Below the pieces are notes generated by a model that worked only from the letters and a program-made list of their open reading frames with translations, was not told the origin of the DNA and made no database searches. A stretch of 64,000 nt of DNA from Auriscalpium vulgare (taxonomy: Eukaryota; Basidiomycota; Agaricomycetes; Russulales; Auriscalpiaceae): the NCBI GenBank assembly GCA_019915015.1, contig JAHBBC010000052.1, positions 51,127 to 115,126 of the forward strand, given 5' to 3'. A program made the position numbers and the translations under genes. Positions within the stretch are counted from its first letter, which is position 1, and each line of letters starts with the position of its first letter. Positions 57,329 to 64,000 of the stretch are shown here, in pieces.

Positions 57329-58294
57329 CCGTCGCGTGGTGATGAAGGGGTCAGTGGATGGGTGCTGGATGCGGGGCGAGGTGGTTGCCAACAATTGAGT
57401 GCGGCCGTGTGACGGAGGAATGCTTTTGGATGCATACCTGTGGCGAGGTGATAGGACGGATTCGTGTTTGGGGGTGTGGCGCGGGGATACGACGGCATCA
57501 AGAGATGTGTGGACCATGATGGCCCGCTGTTCGAGCACGTTGGAGAGAAACAGCAAGCGAAACGGCATAACGCACTACTGTAGGGTTGAAGTGCGCACCA
57601 GCGACGAGAAAGCAGATTAGGATCGTAGAGGGAAGCGTGCAATGGACTGCTGAAGTACGGGATAGGCGGCACATAATCCACGACTGGGATGGTATCGCCC
57701 GCAGAGAACGTGGAAGAGCGACCCCCAACGCGCACTATGTGGGACGTATGTTGCATCCGTGTATCGGCGGGCTCGAGGGCCGCATACCCCATCGGGATCC
57801 GCGCGACTGCGGTGTCTTCGCGGGACCAAGAACTCGAAAAACGCGATCTCAGCGCGACGAAGGTAAGCCACCGGAGAGTGTACGCAGCGTGCGACTGGGT
57901 CGAGCTTGCTGAGGGACGTTGAAAGCAGGAGTCAAATCCTGTGGCTTGTGATGGCACCACACCGTAGGGTAGACGGTGATCAACTGGCAAGGACGTTGTC
58001 GGTTGCATCCAGGTGGCCGTGGCTAAAGGCTGAAAAAGCGGCAGAATGGCCGCGGGACAGTTGGAACTAACTTGAGCAGTTAGAACTGTGAGTTGGGCTC
58101 GGCATATAGTGCACGCTCACCTCCCTGTTCGACGTGCGCGGTGCTGCCCGGGCCCATCAACGCTCGTTCGAAGTCGACGGACATGGGCCTGGGCGAGACG
58201 GCGGAAGTCTATTGCAATCAAAGGCGATTAGAGACGGTCATCATGGAGAAATAAAATGACGTGCTTACTGCCCGACCCTACTGACGCGATCCAC

Positions 58295-58500
58295 CATACT
58301 ATCTCTCCTTCCTCGCTCTCGCTCTCCTCGCGTCCTTCGCTCACGCAATCAGCGCCCGACGATGAGCTGAGCGCACGAACGGTTGGGAATCGATACTCTT
58401 TCCCCCGGTGCTCGCAAAAGGCTGATATGTCGACGCCAGACAAGCTGAATGCTCGCCAGCGCCCTTGGCTGATCGTGCTCCCCGAGAAACGTCGCGGTCG
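58295..58500 (+). pseudogene. PWLKR-peptide precursor, copy 9, decayed
   Basis: The leader (GACGCGATCCACC) is kept, but the start codon is ATA. The signal-peptide region (ALALLASFAHA) is recognisable. The core reads KLNARQRPWLIVLPEK: the first Cys has become Arg and LKR is lost. Confidence 0.6.
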
Positions 58501-59379
58501 CGGTGACGCCGTCGGCTCATGCTCGGCAGGATGTGTGGCGAAACTGATGCTAGGAGTCGGGGGCAGCCGTATCATGAATAAGCTCTTGGATGCCGGGAGA
58601 CGAAGCGTGTGTATTTGTGTGTGGGTAGCGGCGGTGTGGCGAGAGCGCATATGATGGGGTATGAGATATAGTCGGCCTGTTCGAACATGTTGAAAAGATA
58701 GCCATAGCAAGAAGGACAGGAAGACTCACCTGCGATGATTGCTGCTGTGATCTCGTGGCCGTACGCGACGAACAGGTGGGCGTTCATGGCGTGCACCAAA
58801 GATGATCGGACGTTGTGAAAGCAAGGAGACGATGGTCGTGGTTTCTTAGAGCCTTTCCTGTGACGTTCGTCAATGAGAGAAAGACAGATAAGAGACGTAG
58901 CACTCACCTAGGCCGCTAGGCGCATCTTGGGCGCATCCACGTCACAACCACCCAATCACTCTCTGCCCGCCAACCTGGTATCCATCTTGTTGTAACCAGA
59001 GCGTCCTCGAGCAACGACGATTGGCAGATATGGATGGAGAGAGCGTTGTGCCACGTGAAGGAGTTGCGGCGACGCGAAGAGCAAGAGGCGTGCTTGCCGT
59101 GGTTGATCGATGGGCGACTGGCGGGCGATAGGAGACAGATCCTCAGCTCCTTCGATAGGAATGTCGTGCCCGTCGGTAACCCTCGAGGTGTGACCAGAAG
59201 TCGTCGGTCGATTCGTTTGGTGTCAAGTTAGCCGTGGCCCGCGAGCGCTGTGCGGACAAGGCAACGTGGGAATAAAATCTGCGCGGTCTTCCTGAGCGGC
59301 TTCCTCCTTCCTCTTTACTACTCTCGATGGTCGGCCCACTGCCTTAGCAGGTACCCCGGAACGTCATGCATCTGTAGCT

Positions 59380-59740
59380 AGCAGCACTCGTCCGGAGCAC
59401 AAGCGTTTCTCCCATGTGAATCGATCTACGTGCGTCGTCGCGGCGCAGCATTCTTCCGAGTCGGATCTGCCGCGCTACCCGTCCGTATAACAAACTGTCC
59501 CCATGCCGCCTTCACGCCTGCTCGCTCACCAAGCACCGCCTTCCATCCCCAATTTGCAGGCTCAGCCATCGTCCCAAGGCGCGCGCGTGCTGCCGTATGT
59601 GGTGCGTTCTCGCGGCTGCTGCGCGAGCGTGTGGGCATTTACCCTGGTCCGCTTGGTCGTCGCAAGATCATAGAGCATGCTGGTAATGTTGATTCTCGAT
59701 TGAAGATTGCGATGCGCGGCGCAACTGGAAACGTGTGAGA
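59380..59740 (+). pseudogene. diverged relative of the 54.3-kb gene
   Basis: After CCATCCCCAATTTGCAG, matching the acceptor region of the 54.3-kb gene, the sequence TGGTGCGTTCTCGCGGCTGCTGC aligns with its exon 2. No clean exon 1 is visible. Confidence 0.3.
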
Positions 59741-60126
59741 TGGTCGCCGCAGTGCGCTCCCCGTCGGCACTCCATTGCAAGTCGCACCGCCATGTCGTCG
59801 ATCGCTTCACCGACTTCCCCAAGTGGCCTGCATTTTCCATGCAATTTCTCGTGCTTCACGCGACCAGGCAGTGTACTGTGTAGGGCGTGCTCAGCATACG
59901 GGCGTCGCGGCCGCTACATGTACCGTATAAAGGCTCTTGGTGGATGGCGACATTTCCGCAGCCCTTACTCATTCCTTTTCTTGCCTGTGAGTCATCGCAG
60001 TCCTTCGCTCATTTGCTTGCGCTTCTCTGATATCCATGACGTCTTCGTAGCTTCAACGTTACTATTCGTCACCAAGCGCTCTTTCACCCACTACTTATCT
60101 CAAGTTATCTCGAACGCGTCAAGACA

Positions 60127-60812
60127 ATGCACCCTTCCACAACCCTCGCCTTCATCCTTCTCGCCTGCTCAGCGGCCATCGCGGCTCCCGTGAAGTATGT
60201 TCGTTTTCTCACACGCGCATCGGTCCGCTAATCGTTCTTTTTTTCTTTTTTTTCTTTCTTTTTTGCAGCGACGTGCGTAGCCTGCCCTTCGAGATCGGCC
60301 CTGACCTCGTCAACCCAGGCGAATCGGGCCCTCTGACCGGATGTATTTGTTTTCACCTAGTCTCCCTGCCACCACCGCGCTGACGTTCTTCTCCCACAGC
60401 CTTTGAGGGCGGCCCGGGCATCGTCATCCCATCCGAGTCGGGCCCTTTAAGCAACTCCGACCTGCCCGGCCCCGGAATCCTCTTCCCGCGCTCCGCGTCG
60501 ACGTCTGTGCTTCATTTCCATTCTTCCTGCGCCCGCGCTGAGCAGAGCATCTACGCGTTCCGTTGTTCTTTCGCAGCGACGTGCGTGGCCTGCCCTTCGA
60601 AATCGGCCCTGGCCTCGTCAACCCAGGCGAGTCGGGCCCTTTTTCTACGGGACGTATGTGATATGTTCCACCATGTCTTCTTACCCCTGCGCTGACGTTC
60701 GCCTCCCGCAGCCTTTGAGGGCGGCCCGGGCATCGTCATCCCATCCGAGTCGGGCCCTATAAGCAACGCCAACCTGCCCGGCCCCGGAAGCCTCTTCCCG
60801 CATTACGCGTAG
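60127..60812 (+). CDS. secreted protein with duplicated two-exon module
   Basis: Five exons (60127-60194, 60269-60342, 60400-60502, 60577-60653, 60712-60812) join in phases 2, 1, 2, 1 into 140 residues. Exon 1 is a signal peptide (LAFILLACSAAIAAPV). Exons 2+3 and exons 4+5 are two copies of one module of about 60 residues: DVRSLPFEIGPDLVNPGESG then FEGGPGIVIPSESGPLSN, repeated as DVRGLPFEIGPGLVNPGESG and FEGGPGIVIPSESGPISN. The module is rich in Gly/Pro and poor in Cys. The phase pattern lets modules be added without breaking the frame. Intron sequences are also related to each other and to those of the gene at 62.4 kb. Function unknown. Confidence 0.8.
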
Positions 60813-62439
60813 ACGTATGTGCTTCCGCGATGTCTTCCTACGCCCGCGCTGAGCAGAGCATCGACGCGCTTCTTCTTTTTTTCTTTAGCTGCGGGCGGCT
60901 GCCCCGCGCTGATGCTTAGTCTCCCGCTGTGTATCACGCTGACACATGACTCGTTCACGACCTACATATATGTGCCTTCGGAGTCTGGGACATTTAATCC
61001 CATGCGCATTTAATGGGCTCAGACTCTAAGTAGTCGCCTCGTACTGCGGTACTTGACTCTACTCGACGTGTCTCGTGCGACGCATGCCAGTGGTTAAATT
61101 TCAGCGCAAAGCTAATGAACTCGTCTGAGTCTGCGTTACTGTATGCTCTGGTGCCGAGTCCCGACTAGGCAGATGTCCTGTCGGCGCATCTGGCAGGACT
61201 TCGTCCCCGGGCCAACGCCCACCAACATCGACGCCTGTGAACCATGCGCAGCGCATCCCCAACCCTTCTCTGTCCGCCACTTGACAACCATCTCCAGAAC
61301 CGCATCCTGTAACCTGCGCACGCAGTCGCTTCCACTTCGCATCGCACCACACGGTCCAGCTCGCAGGTCGAGGAAAAGGCTAGCAGGCCGCGGCGCTCGG
61401 CCCGGCGCACCGGTCGGCTGCGCCTTTTTTGTGTCGCAGACATGCTCTTCCTCCCGCCTCTATACCTCTATGTCACCTCATACTATAGTCTCTGTCTCTC
61501 AATCCATATCCCACCTCCGAGTCTGTCCTCCCGCGCGTACGCGCCGCTCCAGCACCTTATATAACCCCGGTCGAGGAACTTGCGCGCGCGCAAAACAGAT
61601 CGCCCATGAGCCCGTCTGCAAGCCCAACATGCTGAAGATAATATTTGATTTCAGAGCGAAGTAGCTGTGCGGAATAGTCTAAATGAACGGTGCGCAGCAT
61701 GCTTTGCTTCGTTTCTCAAACGTCGTCTTACTGCCTTGGCATAGACTGGTGACCAGCTTTATATCAACAGTGACGACAGGGTGGGTACTGTGAGATATAG
61801 CTCGACACTGTCTTCCGCGCAAGGTCGGCAACGGAGACTAACATGTGGAGATCTCTAGACGGCATGCCATAAGATGTCTCTGTTACCTCTTCGACGGTGC
61901 GGACCTCCTGGGAATGTCTCCACGGGCCAAGCCCGTAGATGGCTGTTGTGAGTGCTCATGCGCGCGCATAGAGCGCGATATTGACCCTCCTTGTCGTCAG
62001 AGTCAAAGTCTCGTCCATTGGCAAAGCAACATACAGCGACAGTCGTCAAAGAGTGTCCTCAACGTCTTCTGCGACATGACGCGGTGTGCTAAACAAATAA
62101 CACGGTCGCCTCGCCGCGCCGGCGGCAAGTGTCGGCGAGCGAACGCCTCTGCTCCAATTCTTGATACCAAACGATGCGACTTCATCAGCCGCCGGCCGGC
62201 ACGCGACTTATGATGGACTGCGCGACCAGGCAGTGTCCAGAACGACGGACGGATCGACGTATAAAGAGTCCCGGTGGACGACGAGAGTTCCTCAGCGCAC
62301 TGGTTGGTGAGTCCTCCCAGTCCTCTGTTCCCATTTGTATGCGCGTCTGATGTGCATGGCCTTTTCATAGCCTCAACGTCTTCCTTCATCACGACCCACT
62401 CTTTTTCACTCGCACCAACAGTATATCTTGAACGTGCCC
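60813..62439. other. no supported gene
   Basis: Starts with a remnant similar to the flanking introns (CTTCCGCGATGTCTTCC). Frames at 61.1-61.7 kb exist on both strands but show no family signature. Confidence 0.4.
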
Positions 62440-63750
62440 ATGATGCGCTCTTCTACGACCCTCGCTGTCCTTGTCCTCGCCGCCTCGGCCGCGATCGCGG
62501 CTCCCGTGGAGTACGTTCCATTCTTGCACGCACGTTGTGTCGTCTTATATTGACTCACAAACGCAGGCGTCAGTTAAACCTCGGCCCTGGTATCGCATTT
62601 GGCCCCGGGCTCGCCATACCCCCTCCTGCCCCAGTGCCCACCGTGGCCAGCCTCGGCCCCGGTTTCAACCTGGGCCCCGGGGTCAAAATAGGCCGGTACG
62701 TCGTTTACACGTATTTTGTATCGCTGTCTTGTTTGCTGATGTTGGCTCGCAAACGCAGGCGTGAGCTCGAGGAGCGCACCATCGACCGCAACGCATTTAG
62801 GCTTGCCGGAGGCGGTATTCCCCCTTTTGACGTCCTCGAATCCGAGCAAAGCGACAGCTTGTTACGCCGTGCGCTGTCGTATGTGCTCCCACCATGTCTT
62901 CCGACGCCCGCGCTGACACTCCGACGCAGTCCTGAGGAACTGAAGGCGTTCAAGGACTTCATCCTGGCGCACCCGCCGGCTGCGTCCCGCCGTGACCAAC
63001 TGTATGTGCTTCTGCCGTGACTACCAGCTCCTGCGCTGACCCTCTGCTGCAGCGCGTTTGATAGGCTGCAGCTTGACTTCTACGATAAACCTATCACGTA
63101 CGTGCGCCCGCTATGGTCTCCAACTTCGCGCTTACGCCCCGGCGCAGTCCTGCGCGGCAGAAGCAATTGGATGAGGCTCTCGCGGCGCCGCCGTCGCCAG
63201 CTCCGTCCCGCCGTGACCAACTGTATGTGCTTCTGCCGTGACTACCAGCTCCTGCGCTGACCCTCTGCTGCAGCGCGTTTGATAGGCTGCAGCTTGACTT
63301 TTACGATAAGCCTATCACGTACGTGCGCCCGCTATGGTCTCCAACTTCGCGCTTACGCCCCGGCGCAGTCCTGCGCGGCAGAAGCAATTGGATGAGGCTC
63401 TCGCGGCGCCGCCTTCGCCAGCTCCGTCTCGCCGTGCCACTGACCTGACGTATGTGCCTCCACCGTGCCTTCCAGCTACCGCGCTGACGCTCTCGCGTAG
63501 TCCTGAGGCGCAGCAGCAGCTAGATGCTTTCTTCAATTCTCTCAGCACGTCTCCAGGGTTCCTTCCGAAGGCATCGACGTCTCCAGCTCCGGCCCGCCGT
63601 GCCACTAACCTATCGTATGTGCTTCCACCGTGCCTTCCAGCTACCGCGCTGACGCTCTCGCGTAGTCCTGAGGCGCAGCAGCAGCTAGGTGATATCCTCC
63701 GGCACCTCAGCACGTCTCCAGGGTTCCTTCCGAAGGCATCGACTTCATAA
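62440..63750 (+). CDS. secreted protein built from repeated phase-2 exons
   Basis: Ten exons join into 278 residues, and all nine introns are phase 2. Exons are 62440-62510, 62567-62695, 62759-62878, 62930-63001, 63053-63097, 63148-63222, 63274-63318, 63369-63449, 63501-63614 and 63666-63750. Exon 1 is a signal peptide like that of the 60.1-kb gene (AVLVLAASAAIAAPV). Exon 2 is Gly/Pro-rich (LGPGIAFGPGLA). Later exons encode short helical-looking repeats: AFDRLQLDFYDKPIT (exons 5, 7), ARQKQLDEALAAPPSPAPS (6, 8) and EAQQQL...STSPGFLPKAST (9, 10). A 221-bp block of two introns and two exons (63002-63222) recurs at 63223-63443. Many RR pairs could be processing sites. Function unknown. Confidence 0.85.
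63002..63443 (+). repeat. 221-bp tandem duplication of exon-intron block
   Basis: 63002-63222 and 63223-63443 are almost identical, introns included. This implies a recent unequal exchange inside the gene. Confidence 0.9.
63450..63750 (+). repeat. tandem duplication of terminal intron-exon block
   Basis: The intron 63450-63500 and the exon following it recur at 63615-63665 and after. The introns are nearly identical; the second exon is shorter and ends at TAA. Confidence 0.85.
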
Positions 63751-64000
63751 CTGCATGACGCATTCACGACGAACTTATGTACTTAGTGTCGAGCGTAGTG
63801 TTCCCTGTCGTAGGTCGTTGACGGGAATCACACAGAGTGTTTCAGGGCCATATATCCAGGTGAGAGTATGGTAATAGGACGCGACGTGCCGGCGCTCATA
63901 TTAATCGCACAAGAAGGCAGCAGTCGCCCTCAGCATCCGCGCGCCCTCAGCTGGGCCAACATCGCTCTCCCTCACCCAGTCGGCAGGCGGGGATGTAGCA
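63751..64000. other. right-edge sequence without a supported gene
   Basis: Follows the stop of the repeated-exon gene. No domain or promoter pattern recognised. Confidence 0.4.

Larger units (their letters stand above)
40637..58500 (+). repeat. dispersed array of about nine peptide-gene units
   Basis: Copies lie at 40637, 41574, 43293, 52354, 53063, 55136, 55843, 57115 and about 58295, all on the plus strand. Several share an upstream block beginning CTCGACGTGCG-like (near 43110, 52870, 55673, 56912, 58127), a TATA box and a leader. Units at 43, 53, 56 and 58 kb are followed by a block with GAGAGAAAGACAGA-like sequence and splice-like signals on the opposite strand. Spacing is irregular, and other genes lie between 44 and 52 kb. 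Confidence 0.7.

Noticed and set aside
40637..58500. Peptide family as basidiomycete mating pheromone precursors
   Set aside because: None ends in a CaaX farnesylation motif, all have classical signal peptides, and no STE3-type receptor or homeodomain gene is nearby.
40637..58500. Peptide family as amatoxin/MSDIN-type or dikaritin precursors
   Set aside because: No MSDIN leader, no prolyl oligopeptidase or UstY-like gene in the window, and the core is single rather than repeated.
61143..61664. 173-codon plus-strand frame
   Set aside because: An overlapping minus-strand frame is similarly plausible. No motif, splice support or promoter was found.
1..64000. CRISPR arrays, bacterial operons, telomere repeats
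   Set aside because: None seen. The repeats found are palindromes, minisatellite units, transposon ends or duplicated exons, and gene structure is eukaryotic.

Overview
The window reads as nuclear DNA of a filamentous basidiomycete, most likely an agaricomycete. Genes are split by many short introns (about 45-80 nt, GT...AG). The mobile elements and domain families are ones typical of mushroom-forming fungi: a Plavaka-type transposase, a DUF6532 protein, a DUF6570/RepHel Helitron and a DUF6589 fragment. No rRNA, CRISPR array, bacterial operon or telomere repeat was seen. All functional calls come from reading motifs; no database search was possible.

Layout. 1-1.5 kb: a partial minus-strand gene leaving the left edge and a small plus-strand gene. 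1.7-5.2 kb: a Plavaka transposase gene whose three exons join into one 1122-codon frame. 5.3-8.5 kb: a divergent DUF6532 gene. 9.1-12.6 kb: a many-exon gene of unknown function. 12.9-24.2 kb: an AT-rich autonomous Helitron (DUF6570, HUH Rep, PIF1-type helicase, cysteine peptidase), broken by two apparent frameshifts and by Helitron-like insertions that sit exactly between A and T. One insertion is 470 bp. The other is 3.3 kb, looks like a head-to-tail dimer, and carries DUF6589 and RecQ-like helicase fragments. 24.2-27 kb: a truncated RGG-rich ORF, a possible LTR, and a 1.17 kb terminal-inverted-repeat element.

27-40 kb is GC-rich and repeat-laden with few convincing genes: four members of a very short family starting MSD, segmental duplications, gene fragments and one clear three-exon gene (37.7 kb) with a distant paralogue at 50 kb. 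40-59 kb holds about nine dispersed copies of a roughly 1-1.5 kb unit. Each unit encodes, or once encoded, a ~50-residue secreted peptide precursor: signal peptide, conserved HALPAP-like cleavage region, one intron, and a C-terminal core around PWLKR, bracketed by two cysteines in three copies. Several copies are intact and several are decayed. Most units also carry a spliced-looking block on the other strand.

60-63.8 kb holds two secreted-protein genes built by tandem duplication of exon-intron modules. The second has ten exons, all nine introns in phase 2, and a 221-bp exon-intron segment repeated almost perfectly. The peptide array and the exon-module genes are the best candidates for undescribed biology here.
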